From: Methylovirgula sp. 4M-Z18
Lineage (GTDB): Bacteria > Pseudomonadota > Alphaproteobacteria > Rhizobiales > Beijerinckiaceae
Direction: 5' to 3'
NCBI RefSeq assembly: GCF_037890675.1
Contig: NZ_CP149574.1
Coordinates: 2,766,874 to 2,830,873, forward strand
Length of the DNA stretch: 64,000 bases
A program made the translations under genes and the position numbers. The notes beneath the pieces were generated by a model, which was not told where the DNA came from, did no database searches, and worked only from the letters and a program-made list of their open reading frames with translations. This document shows, one piece after another, positions 28,412 to 37,062 of this stretch. Each line of letters opens with the position of its first letter. Position 1 is the first letter of the stretch.

Positions 28412-28900
28412 AGCGCCTTGCGCATCGGTCCGCCCCCCCGCCGCTGCAATGATCCAGAACACGACGCCCGCTAGGGCTCCGGCCGATGCGATAGCACCGC
28501 TCACTTCAAAAAGCTCGATCCAACCCCAGAATGTCCGGACTCCGTGTTCGACTGTTACGTAGTCCCCGGTGGAACTTTCGATCGTATTGGCCCCCAAACC
28601 GAGAATGAGGATGAGCCACGGGATGCCAGCAACAACCGCTCCAGCAGCCGCACAGTTCAACGCGGACGCTCTTACACGTCCCATTAAACAAAGGAATATT
28701 GGAACGCCAAGGATGATGGCAGGCGGATAGCCGCCAATCGCGGCGTACAAAAGGTTTGTTCGTATGACGCGCTCACCCATTGGGAGACCGAAATACATAG
28801 GCGCAAGGCATGCCAACGGAAGCGTCGCGATGAATGGTGTCACAACAAATGCGGCGATTATTCTCCAAGTCGGGGGCATGGGAATAATCGCTTCCGGCAT
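28412..28900 (-). CDS. Hypothetical four-helix membrane protein in the iron transporter operon
   Basis: A 163-residue protein with four predicted membrane helices and a short loop after the third; the reading frame ends with the stop at 28409. An AAGGAA site precedes the ATG and the stop overlaps the permease start, so it is translated as part of the operon. I do not recognise a family. Position between the binding protein and permease suggests an accessory to iron uptake, but that is only contextual. Confidence 0.65.
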
Positions 28901-29002
28901 TTCCTTACCTCGATGACACGGCCTAATCCCTTATTCATCGTGCAATGAAGGAAAGCAACTCCAGCGTACGGCCCCTCCCCCTGCGAGGAGGAGCCGCCTC
29001 GC

Positions 29003-30058
29003 TCACACCAATCCGGCTTCGCGCGACAAAGCGAAGGCTTCCGTCGCGGCGCCGATATCGCCGGGCGTCACCTTGGACTGGCCGTAATCGCTCAAGGACA
29101 GCAGCTTGAACGGCGAGGTCACGCCGGGCCGCACGGGATATTCCGCGATCGAGGCGACGACCGCGCTCTGCCCTTCTTCGCTCACCAGATAGGCGAGGAA
29201 TTTCTGCGCGAGTTCCATCTTCTTCGTGCTCTTCAACACGCCGGCGGCGGTCACATTAACCAGCGCGCCCGAGTCGCCCTTGGCGACGAGATGCAGCGCC
29301 GTGTTGAGTGTGTCGGCGCCCTGCTCCTTTGCCATCGTGTCCCAGTAATAATTATTCGTGAGGCCGAACGCCATTTCGCCCGCTTCGACTGCCTTCACCA
29401 GCGCGCCGTTGCCGGGATATTGACGGCCGTTGTCCTTGAGCGCCTTGAGCCAGGCGAGCGCCTTGTCCTTGCCTTCCAGGATCATCAGCGCCGTCACCTG
29501 CTCCATGAAGCCGTCCTTGACGCAGAAGGCGATCTTATCCTTCCACTTCGCGTCCGCGTAATCCAGGATATGGACCGGCAGATCGGCGTCCGAAATCATC
29601 TTCTTGTTGTAAAGCACGGCGCGGTAGCGCGCGCTGCCAGCGACCCAGGTGCCGTCGGCGGCCTTGAAGCTCGGATAGACGGCGTTCAGCGTGTCGGCAT
29701 CGACCGGCGCCAGCAGGCCCTTGTCGGCGAGCGCGGCGATGTTCGGGCTCTGCTCGGACCAGAACAGATCGGCCGGCGAATTGGCGCCCTCTTCGGCAAG
29801 CTGGCTCGCAAGTTCCGAGCTTGAGCCGTTGCGGACCGTGACCTTGACGCCGCTCGCCTTGGTGAAGGCCGCCACGAGCTGTTCGGTCGTTTCGCGATGC
29901 TCGCCGCTGTAGAGCACGAGCGTCTCGTCCGCCGCCTGCGCATGGGCCATCGGCAGGGCGGACGCGGCGGCCGCGCCGCCGAGCAGCAGCGTCCGCTGCA
30001 GGATCTCGCGGCGGCTCATCGCCAGCTTCGCGGTGACGTCAAAAATCTTGTCGACCAT
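29003..30058 (-). CDS. Iron(III) ABC transporter substrate-binding protein (FbpA/AfuA-like)
   Basis: A 351-residue periplasmic binding protein. The signal peptide has a twin-arginine pair before the hydrophobic core (SRREILQRTLLLGG), suggesting Tat export, with cleavage near AHAQA. The mature protein begins with LVLYSGEHRE and contains the paired tyrosines of the iron site in LTNNYYWDT, matching ferric-binding proteins. GGAG lies six bases before the ATG. It heads an operon with the small membrane protein and the permease. Upstream DNA has a palindrome resembling iron-responsive sites and a possible Pho box. Confidence 0.9.
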   Translation of the reverse strand: MVDKIFDVTAKLAMSRREILQRTLLLGGAAAASALPMAHAQAADETLVLYSGEHRETTEQLVAAFTKASGVKVTVRNGSSSELASQLAEEGANSPADLFWSEQSPNIAALADKGLLAPVDADTLNAVYPSFKAADGTWVAGSARYRAVLYNKKMISDADLPVHILDYADAKWKDKIAFCVKDGFMEQVTALMILEGKDKALAWLKALKDNGRQYPGNGALVKAVEAGEMAFGLTNNYYWDTMAKEQGADTLNTALHLVAKGDSGALVNVTAAGVLKSTKKMELAQKFLAYLVSEEGQSAVVASIAEYPVRPGVTSPFKLLSLSDYGQSKVTPGDIGAATEAFALSREAGLV

Positions 30059-30232
30059 TCTAATCTCCAGAATCGGGGGTCAAAGCCCCGCCTTGGTTTT
30101 TTTAAGATCCGCCGGATCGCCGAAAGGGCGCCGACTACAAGTTACCGAGCCGGGTTAGCGGCTCACATGCGGCCAAGCCTGTACACGCCGCAAGCGCGTG
30201 TCGTCAAATAAAAAAATATTTAAAATCAATAG

Positions 30233-30249
30233 TTTATAAGATTTCTAAA
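30233..30249 (-). promoter_or_regulatory. Iron-box-like palindrome upstream of the iron operon
   Basis: TTTATAA, three bases, TTCTAAA is an imperfect inverted repeat resembling the Irr/Fur-type iron control element (TTTAGAA/TTCTAAA half-sites). It lies about 175 bp before the binding-protein gene in an AT-rich block. The match has one mismatch in the left half, and the spacing was not compared with a verified consensus. Confidence 0.3.
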
Positions 30250-30323
30250 CTAGGCCGAAAGGTTGAACCCTTCTCCCCCGGCAAGGCTGTGGAAGAAGGA
30301 ATCATCAAGGCGTGTGGAAACGC

Positions 30324-30353
30324 TTGACAGCGATATGACGGCCCGCCTATATC
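30324..30353 (+). promoter_or_regulatory. Promoter of tRNA-Met, overlapping a Pho-like repeat
   Basis: A perfect -35 TTGACA (30324-30329), an 18-bp spacer and a -10 TATATC (30348-30353) precede the tRNA by 34 bp, as expected for a strong stable-RNA promoter. On the opposite strand 30324-30341 reads CCGTCAT, ATCG, CTGTCAA, a Pho-box-like direct repeat facing the iron operon. Confidence 0.6.
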
Positions 30354-30387
30354 CCCGCTGCCCATCGCGCACCGCGTCGTGGCGTGT

Positions 30388-30464
30388 GGCGGAGTAGCTC
30401 AGCCGGCTAGAGCAGAGGAATCATAATCCTTGTGTCGGGGGTTCGAGTCCCTCCTCCGCTACCA
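30388..30464 (+). tRNA. tRNA-Met (CAT anticodon)
   Basis: A full 77-nt cloverleaf including the encoded CCA. The acceptor stem GGCGGAG pairs with CTCCGCT (one G-U). The anticodon stem is GAGGA/TCCTT with loop ATCATAA and anticodon CAU. The T arm is GGGGGTTCGAGTCCCTC. The sequence resembles alphaproteobacterial elongator tRNA-Met; the isoleucine tRNA with lysidine-modified CAU is the alternative and cannot be excluded by eye. It marks the border between the housekeeping half and the polysaccharide region. Confidence 0.93.
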
Positions 30465-30487
30465 TCACCCCAAATGTCCGACCTTGA

Positions 30488-30525
30488 GACATAGGTCACA
30501 GTTTGTACCTAAGACATGGGTGACA
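30488..30525. repeat. Imperfect direct repeats next to the transposase remnant
   Basis: GACATAGGTCACA (30488-30500) and GACATGGGTGACA (30513-30525) are 25 bp apart, just 3' of the tRNA. They resemble the terminal sequences of IS481-type elements and probably mark the end of a decayed insertion sequence. Confidence 0.4.
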
Positions 30526-30940
30526 ACCTCGAGCCGAACGGGTTGTCGATGGTTTGCAAGGTCTTCTGTTCCAGATCGATATATCCCAGATCATAATGCA
30601 TGAAGCTGACGAGCCAAATGCCGTCGTCGACTTCCTTGATACCGAGCCTCTGACCGGCGAGCACGGTTGAGACGTTGATTTTCTTTCGCATCATGCAGAT
30701 GCAGCCACAGGGGGCGTTTTCGGCTCGGCCTACCCCGATTGGGACAGGGCAAGTTTCTGATTCGGCACGGTATTCCGCCGGCGTCAGATTACCAAGAGCA
30801 GTGTTCGGAAGGCCATGATTGTATTCCGGTCTCCAGGCCTCGATCCGCCTTGCTTCGGGGACCGGGGAGAACCACGGCAAGTACAGGCATTTATCGCGGA
30901 ACGACCTGTCGAGCGTCTTGATGTAGGCGCTATTCGGCAT
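30509..30940 (-). pseudogene. Chimeric transposase remnant (IS3-like plus IS481-like C termini)
   Basis: The 143-codon frame joins two unrelated transposase ends. The first half (AYIKTLDRSFRDKCL, IEAWRPEYNHGLPNTALGNLTPAEY) is the C terminus of an IS3-family OrfB, with the last catalytic region partly preserved. The second half (AGQRLGIKEVDDGIWLVSFM, then DLGYIDLEQKTLQ and NPFG) is the tail typical of IS481-group transposases. Neither is complete and the DDE core is missing, so it cannot transpose. It lies 45 bp after tRNA-Met, a classic place for integration events. Confidence 0.75.
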
Positions 30941-31226
30941 GAGGGAGCCGGTGGTCGTCTCCCCTTTCGATCAAGTGCCCTGGGCTTGAGCGACCCGCGG
31001 CTCAGGATATCGGGAACGCGCAAGTATGGGCAGGTCGAGGATGAACCCGCGTTACGGCTCCAATGCGATACGCTCGCCTGAGGCCAAGCTCGAAGAATAT
31101 GCATAGTTGGCGCATCGAACCGGCGGCATAGTCCGAACGCAATGTTGGTCGGAGCACTGCGGGGCGAGCCTTTGTCGAAGAAGGATTTGGGCCTGAAGCC
31201 CCACGCCCTCGAGACCTACATCTCCT

Positions 31227-32342
31227 CTATTCTTGGAGCTTCAGCAGCTCCAACGCATAAGGAATCGGGTCCGCGAGAACAAACTTCAGCGCATTCCAGC
31301 TCTCCCGCTCCATTTTCCGAAACGATGCAGCTTGCAGTAAGAAGGCTTTTGGAAATCGTGCAATCTTGGCGCCCCAACCCGGCGACAAGCGGGCGTTCTG
31401 TCCGTCTGTCAAACCAAAAGCCACGAAATTGACTCCCACGACCATGGACATTGCCATTTTAAAATAAAATCTGGGGTTGCATTCAAGAAAGACCACCCGC
31501 CCCTTGGACGTGCGACGCATATCGAAATTAAAGACGCCGTTGGCCTTAGTGCGTGTCATAAGCGCTGCGAGACTGCGGTATATGTCGTGATCATAAAATG
31601 TAAAATAGGTGTCATGCTCAAATTTGTGAGCGATAAATGCTAGAATTTCGCCTTCCTTACAGAAAACACTTGCACCGATGTCCTCCCCTTCGACAAATTC
31701 CTGAAGCAGGATCGGCTCGTAGGTAATCTGCGCGAACTGCGCTTCGAACTCTTCGGGCGTGAGCTTGATACATCCCATTCCTCCGTCCATCGAGAGAGGC
31801 TTAGCCATCCAGGACGTATTAACCTCGCGCCCACTAAGCTCCTGACGCAACTCCCCGACGTTTGCAAACAGTTGACTTTTTGGATAGTCGATATCGAGAT
31901 CCTTGCACAGCAAGCCGAAGCGCCATTTATCATTCAATTCGTCGAACACGGACAGAGTGGGCATGGGGAAACATGGAGTATTGACCGCGCTTCGCAACTG
32001 GATGAGGCTTCGCGTGCTTGGTGCGTCTCCCGCCAAAACCAGGTCAATATTCAACCTTGCACAGTGAAAGTTAATCTCGTGGGCCAGATCTAAATCCATC
32101 CGGCCATCTATCTCTCGATCGGTCGTGATAAACTCCGCGCAAAATTTGGAATATTTTAACTTACGCGAGTTTTGCCGGCCAAGCACGAAAACCTTGGCGC
32201 CAGTGGCTTGAGCGCATCGCATGACGCGATAGGGCAATTTGAACCGGGTCGATATAATCAAGACGCGCAGAACTTCGCCTCTCGTGTGCGTATCAGGATT
32301 GTGTCGCGTCGACTCCAGAAGTTCCGGCAATAGCTGTTTCAT
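31227..32342 (-). CDS. ATP-grasp domain protein
   Basis: About 371 residues with a CPSase/PurK-like ATP-grasp fold. An N-terminal Rossmann-like part (VLIISTRFKLPYRVMRCAQATG) precedes it. The ATP lysine and flexible loop are in SWMAKPLSMDGGMG near residue 178, and the Mg-binding ECNPR is near 289. Such enzymes ligate a carboxylate to an amine or thiol. The ATG at 32342 overlaps the upstream FAD-oxidoreductase gene by 50 bp; a start 33 codons further up is open but unlike the family. The pair probably acts in one short pathway, substrate unknown. Confidence 0.78.
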   Translation of the reverse strand: MKQLLPELLESTRHNPDTHTRGEVLRVLIISTRFKLPYRVMRCAQATGAKVFVLGRQNSRKLKYSKFCAEFITTDREIDGRMDLDLAHEINFHCARLNIDLVLAGDAPSTRSLIQLRSAVNTPCFPMPTLSVFDELNDKWRFGLLCKDLDIDYPKSQLFANVGELRQELSGREVNTSWMAKPLSMDGGMGCIKLTPEEFEAQFAQITYEPILLQEFVEGEDIGASVFCKEGEILAFIAHKFEHDTYFTFYDHDIYRSLAALMTRTKANGVFNFDMRRTSKGRVVFLECNPRFYFKMAMSMVVGVNFVAFGLTDGQNARLSPGWGAKIARFPKAFLLQAASFRKMERESWNALKFVLADPIPYALELLKLQE

Positions 32343-33687
32343 TGCTCGTCTCATGATCCATCGTGAGGCCCTTAGGCTCAACCGTTTTGGTTCGCGATGT
32401 GATGGCCGGCTTCGTTTCCGTGGACGATGCCGCCCAAGCAACTTTACTTTCCGCCAAATACGCCGCGAGCCGGCGCGACGGATGAGAGGCGCCGAACACG
32501 AAACGCATCACAGGACCAAACGCGTTAGCGGCCACAGGTCCTATGAAATAAAGCCCCGGCGTGGTTGACTCATAGTTTGACGACAGAATAGGCGCGCCCT
32601 CTACCGTCGCGACGCGCGACAACAGGTTTTTGTCAAGAAATTCAAGCCGACGTAAATCAATCTTGTAACCGGTGGCGGCGATAACGTGACTTGCTGTGAC
32701 GATTTCTCGGCGGCCGGCGCATTTCAAATGCAGTGTCACGTTGCCGTCGAGATATTCTGCACGCTCCAACTCGCGCCCCAGGAAAAGCTGCGACTTCCCG
32801 ATAACGCGATCTTTCATACCGCTGTGACCGAGCGGCCCGAGCTGCGAGCCGACAACATATGTCCGCAAGCGCTGAGGAAGCAGATGAAATAGCCCTGGAG
32901 CGTCGGCACAAAATTTCAGTAGCCAGCCCGACCCTATCCCAGAGCCAGGCCGAATGATCGGCTTGATCACGGAAGCCACGTGGTGAAAAGTCGATTTTCG
33001 CTGTCGCGACTTTTCCGCGAATTTGAGTTCTTGGGTCCGAGCGATGAGTGAAACGGACGCACCCTTTTCGACCAACAGGCCTGCTAAATCTGTCGCGGAC
33101 GCTCCCGCGCCGATAACCGCAACAGTCCGGCCTTCGAGCCCTCCCAAAGCGCCATAATCGCCACTATGGGACACCACTTCTTTCGGCAACCCGCCGAGAG
33201 CGCGAGGAACATGTTTGAACGGGTGCACGCCGACCGCAACAATGACCTGCTTAGCCAAGACCAGTTCGCCGTCATCGAATTCTGCAATAAATCCTTTTGG
33301 ATCGCTTCTCAGATGCGTCAGCAATTTACCCTCAACGTTAGGTACGACGCGCTGCTGGAAGGCCTCGGCGTAGGCAACAAATTGTTCAAGCGGCGGCGTA
33401 TCCGAGTCTGCGAGGGGGAAGTTTATCTCCTTACAAAACGCGCCCAGCGTATACTTCTCGGCCGGGTCGCTGAGGCTCGAGGACCACACGTGAGATTTCA
33501 AATACATGCCAGGAGGCATGCGGCTTTTCCAGGACTCCATGAGCCGGCCAAAGATGCGAAAGCGCACGCCCTTGGCGTGGAGATGGCTGGCCAAAGACAA
33601 GCCGTAGGGGCCCGCACCTACAATAATGACGTCGATGGCGTCCAACACCTCCACCTCCTCGTCAATATTCCGCCTGTCACGGCGCAT
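32293..33687 (-). CDS. FAD-dependent, NAD(P)H-binding monooxygenase-like oxidoreductase
   Basis: A 464-residue flavoprotein with two dinucleotide folds. FAD binds at VGAGPYGLS (residues 23-31) and NAD(P)H at VIGAGASATDLA near 200; ATGYK is the usual third motif. It resembles flavin-containing monooxygenases and amino-acid N-hydroxylases. It is followed, with overlap, by the ATP-grasp gene. AT-rich DNA upstream (33690-33790) probably contains the promoter. It could hydroxylate an amine or oxidise a side chain of a glycan substituent, but nothing in the sequence fixes the substrate. Confidence 0.8.
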   Translation of the reverse strand: MRRDRRNIDEEVEVLDAIDVIIVGAGPYGLSLASHLHAKGVRFRIFGRLMESWKSRMPPGMYLKSHVWSSSLSDPAEKYTLGAFCKEINFPLADSDTPPLEQFVAYAEAFQQRVVPNVEGKLLTHLRSDPKGFIAEFDDGELVLAKQVIVAVGVHPFKHVPRALGGLPKEVVSHSGDYGALGGLEGRTVAVIGAGASATDLAGLLVEKGASVSLIARTQELKFAEKSRQRKSTFHHVASVIKPIIRPGSGIGSGWLLKFCADAPGLFHLLPQRLRTYVVGSQLGPLGHSGMKDRVIGKSQLFLGRELERAEYLDGNVTLHLKCAGRREIVTASHVIAATGYKIDLRRLEFLDKNLLSRVATVEGAPILSSNYESTTPGLYFIGPVAANAFGPVMRFVFGASHPSRRLAAYLAESKVAWAASSTETKPAITSRTKTVEPKGLTMDHETSNETAIAGTSGVDATQS

Positions 33688-34227
33688 TAAATAACATGAT
33701 GCCTCATATTAAAACGAAAAACGATATCCGTAAAATATACTTTTTGTTTAATACTCGACGCCAGCTCGAATATTAATGATTAACCCGACCACCCCGGCAC
33801 CTTCATCAAACGTCATAGATTTCCGGATGAAGCGGGATGGCCCCGCCCGCTTAAATATTCAGAATCAACCCGCGCGGATTGTTTAAAATAAGCGCCCTGC
33901 GCAATTTAACCGACAAAGCTGATGGAGAAGGCCTTAATTGTCTAAGAGCGAAGCGTCGATAAATACCGACCATCGGCACGACCTCTCAGTAATTTTGAGG
34001 GTTTATACACCTGCGCCTTGTCGCATACACTTCCTGTTCGGTCGAACTAGTTTCGCCTTCCCTACTCAACCTTGTGGATCTCTTTACCGACTTCCGTGGC
34101 TCGTTCCAATCAGCAGGCGGATCTCAGTACCAGATAATATGTGGGGTCCCGGGCCAAATCTGGCGATAGGCCGCAGAGAAAATCGGCGGGAGTCGAGAAG
34201 CGGCGGGGGGCTCTTCCCCTCGACCCC
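33688..34227. other. AT-rich intergenic region
   Basis: No convincing gene. The first ~100 bp are strongly AT-rich and fit the promoter of the FAD-oxidoreductase gene. The rest has only short frames with random-looking translations. Confidence 0.4.
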
Positions 34228-34620
34228 CTACCTCGGAAGTGCCTTCTTTGGGCCCGAGGATAATATAGAATGCCGCTCCGCCCGTGAGCGTACGGGTAAA
34301 GTTTCCGAAACTTGTTCGGGTCTGGCAGATACCTGTCGGGAGCTGGCGGACTTCGCGGCGCAGATTCGATAAACGAACTTCTCACTAATCCGTATCGTAC
34401 GGTTCCGCCGGTTACTGCGAACGACCACCGGGCAGCCGTATATCTCCGTCAACAATGCGGCGAGTCGCGGCTTCACATTAGCCAAGACCTCATTTGGGTC
34501 GCTGTCGGACAGGACGAAATCTGGAAACCCCAAACAGAAGGCCCGCAATCCCCCATCTGCACGCGGGAGGAATGTCACGTTCATTTTGCCAGCCAGATCG
34601 ATGGGTTCGCAGGATGCCAT
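34228..34620 (-). CDS. Small hypothetical protein, HicB/DUF1902-like N terminus
   Basis: A 130-codon frame. Residues ~12-65 (NVTFLPRADGGLRAFCLGFPDFVL, read as an outline, then DPNEVLANVKPRLAALL) look like the small alpha/beta fold of HicB or DUF1902 proteins. The remaining ~60 residues look random, so the gene may be frameshifted or truncated. No HicA-type toxin gene is next to it and the ribosome site is weak. It may be a relic of a toxin-antitoxin or regulatory protein. Confidence 0.4.
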   Translation of the reverse strand: MASCEPIDLAGKMNVTFLPRADGGLRAFCLGFPDFVLSDSDPNEVLANVKPRLAALLTEIYGCPVVVRSNRRNRTIRISEKFVYRICAAKSASSRQVSARPEQVSETLPVRSRAERHSILSSGPKKALPR

Positions 34621-34911
34621 GACTTGTCATCCGATCATACGAGGTACTCAATGTAAGAAAAGTTGACTAAATTGTGACGCGAGGTCAATTCCTCCAATGG
34701 GTGTAAGGCGAAAGAATGCGCAGCGTGGCTCGAATCGCGCACTTAATGCGCAAAATTGCCCAACATTGCGCGTCAGAGGTCCTCTTGCGACCTCAATCCT
34801 CAACTTCCCGCGTCCAATGTATCGGGGCATGCTGAGAGTTCTCTATCGCTCTTCGACGCATCTCGTCCGATGCATCCATATCAGTGCCCAATATTTCCGG
34901 CGTGTCTCATC

Positions 34912-37062
34912 TTACGCAAAATGGAAGTCATGGCTGTTGAGCGCCCCGAGCTGAGTATTCTTCAGGGTAAGTACATCGTTCGCTGTTGCGATAGTGACGT
35001 CCTGACCAACCTGCGCGGCATGCGAGAGCACGCTAGCAAAGCTGTCGAACTCGCTGGCGCTAAACTGGATAACATCATGCGTTGCGCCTGCCGGAACGAA
35101 ATCCTTGATCGATTCATGTCCGAAGTTTTGCGCAAACACGAACGTATCCGGATGGCCTCTCCCAAAGAAATAATCATTACCCGACACACCCGCCAGAACA
35201 CTGCCGCCTGTCGAGCCAACAATCACGTTTGCCGAGCTTGGTGCCCCGGCGCCGATATCATCAGCCCTGAAGGTATGCATATCATCGGACAGAACAGAGG
35301 GCGTGACAAACGTCCAATGACCATCAGCGCTCGCAGTTACTGTACCGATATAGGTTTGGCCGTCATACATCTGAATATGACTGTCCGCGGTAGCCATCCC
35401 TTTGATGATGAGCTTATGAGGATCATGACTCGGCGCGCCGATGGTTTCGCTGAGCGTCGCACTGGGCGCGCTGGTCGTGCCCGCGATATCGGTCGCCGCC
35501 GCCGTGAAGTTGTGAAGTCCATTTGCGAGCTGGCCGGTGTCGAAACTCCATTTACCAGTGCCATCCACGACCGCGCTGCCAAGGGGCTTGCCGGAATCGA
35601 AAACATTAACGGTGCTGTTCACCTCGGCAGTGCCCTGAAGGACAATATCCTTAAGAGTGGTCGTGCTGCCAACGGCATACCCGTCCTGCGATTGGGCCAT
35701 CATCGTTGGTGCGCCGGGGACATGCGTGTCTATCGTGACTGCAAAGTCTGCGGATGGCGCACTGGTTCCCGACGCCGTCGTATCCGTTGCGGTCAGATGG
35801 TGATTACCATCGCTCAGTGTTTGGGTGGTGAACGTCCACTGGCCGTTTGCATCCGCCGTTGTTGTGCCAACCTGCGTCGTCCCATCAAAAACTGCGAGCG
35901 TGCTGTTCGCTGCAGCCGTCCCGGTAAGAGTCAGCTGATTGGCATTGGTGATGTGATCACCAACGATTCCCGTATCTGGCGAAAATCCGCCGATCACGGG
36001 CGGACTCAACGGTGAACCGCCAACAATCGGGGGAGAACCGGCGCCAAGCGGGGTTTCGGTATTGTCTCCCGCAATGAGATAGCCGTCACTCATATCGACA
36101 TTATGAGTATAGGTTGCCTGAACGACACCCGACGAGCCGGTATAAAATGCGCCGTATGCACCGCTATTTGCATTGTTGAAGCCGTTTACGGATGCAACGA
36201 AATTATTCTCAACGACACCGCCTGTCGCGCTATGTCCTGAACCGACATAAAAGCCTATCAAATATGATGAACCTCCCGGCAAAGCGGAGATCACCGTATT
36301 GTTGGCCACCGTACTGTGATAGAAATTCCCGCCGTCATCAAAAAAGGCGATCGCAGCGCCCAACCCAATCGGAAATCCTTGGGCATTTTGCGTCGCGCCA
36401 CTGTATATGGTGTTGTAAGCGATCAGGGTCGTGGCGGACGGGTTATTACCGCCCGTTACGTAGATCGCATTCGCATGCGCGCCAGGGGACCAAGCGAACC
36501 CTTCCATTTCGTTGTAAAGCACAGTCAAAGGGGCTCCGCCACCCGCATAGATGGCGGCGGGTGCATTCTTGATCACGCTGTATTCGACAGTGAGTGGTGT
36601 CCAAACCTTAATCAATTGAAAATTAGGATCTGACGCCATCCCGCCGCCGTCAAACGTGCAATTTTGGACAACCAAATTGGCGGTCGCGTCCACCGTGCTT
36701 CGGATATTCACGCCGGTGGTCGCGGCACAATTACTGATCGTGACCGTGCCAGTTGCGTCACTGTTGACCATGACCGTGTAGTTCGTCAGGTCGTAACCGT
36801 TCAGTGTAACGTTATTGCCGTCGACATAGATCACACCTTGTCCTAACGTCACTCCTGCCGGCAGGTCATTCACCGTTGGTGTTTGGAGGACTGTGTTGGG
36901 AGTCACGCCGACAGCGTAGTCTACGCCCGCAACTTGCCACGCCGGGCGGCTCGCATAATTGTTCAGAAGACCAGGCTCCTGCAGGACACCTCCGGCTGCT
37001 CCTATAGATCCATCACCATTCGGCAAACCGAGCGGATCAGTGTAAGCAGTGTTTACCGACAT
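34912..37062 (-). CDS. Secreted right-handed beta-helix protein with Ig-like repeats and RTX-like tail
   Basis: A 716-residue protein without a Sec signal. Residues ~1-330 form a right-handed beta-helix of the pectate-lyase/NosD type (STVDATAN, DGGGMASDPNFQ, EGFAWSPGAHANAIY). Residues ~375-610 hold three bacterial Ig-like repeats (LTGTAAANSTLAVFDGTTQ and variants). The last ~100 residues contain GNDYFFGRGHPDTFVF and VLTLKNT, typical of the C-terminal RTX secretion region. Export by the type I system at 58949-62589 is inferred. GGAGG lies five bases before the ATG. A paralogue of the beta-helix lies at 42334-43443. It may be a glycan lyase or epimerase. Confidence 0.85.
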   Translation of the reverse strand: MSVNTAYTDPLGLPNGDGSIGAAGGVLQEPGLLNNYASRPAWQVAGVDYAVGVTPNTVLQTPTVNDLPAGVTLGQGVIYVDGNNVTLNGYDLTNYTVMVNSDATGTVTISNCAATTGVNIRSTVDATANLVVQNCTFDGGGMASDPNFQLIKVWTPLTVEYSVIKNAPAAIYAGGGAPLTVLYNEMEGFAWSPGAHANAIYVTGGNNPSATTLIAYNTIYSGATQNAQGFPIGLGAAIAFFDDGGNFYHSTVANNTVISALPGGSSYLIGFYVGSGHSATGGVVENNFVASVNGFNNANSGAYGAFYTGSSGVVQATYTHNVDMSDGYLIAGDNTETPLGAGSPPIVGGSPLSPPVIGGFSPDTGIVGDHITNANQLTLTGTAAANSTLAVFDGTTQVGTTTADANGQWTFTTQTLSDGNHHLTATDTTASGTSAPSADFAVTIDTHVPGAPTMMAQSQDGYAVGSTTTLKDIVLQGTAEVNSTVNVFDSGKPLGSAVVDGTGKWSFDTGQLANGLHNFTAAATDIAGTTSAPSATLSETIGAPSHDPHKLIIKGMATADSHIQMYDGQTYIGTVTASADGHWTFVTPSVLSDDMHTFRADDIGAGAPSSANVIVGSTGGSVLAGVSGNDYFFGRGHPDTFVFAQNFGHESIKDFVPAGATHDVIQFSASEFDSFASVLSHAAQVGQDVTIATANDVLTLKNTQLGALNSHDFHFA

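Larger units (their letters stand above)
30059..30387. other. Divergent promoter region between the iron operon and tRNA-Met
   Basis: No gene is seen. The stretch 30205-30250 is very AT-rich, and the end nearer the tRNA holds its promoter. Both the iron-box-like palindrome and the Pho-like repeat listed separately lie here. Confidence 0.5.

Noticed and set aside
34756-36015. Plus-strand frame opposite the beta-helix protein (419 codons)
   Set aside because: Antisense to a protein with clear repeats and RTX-like tail; the translation is cysteine- and arginine-rich and unlike any family.
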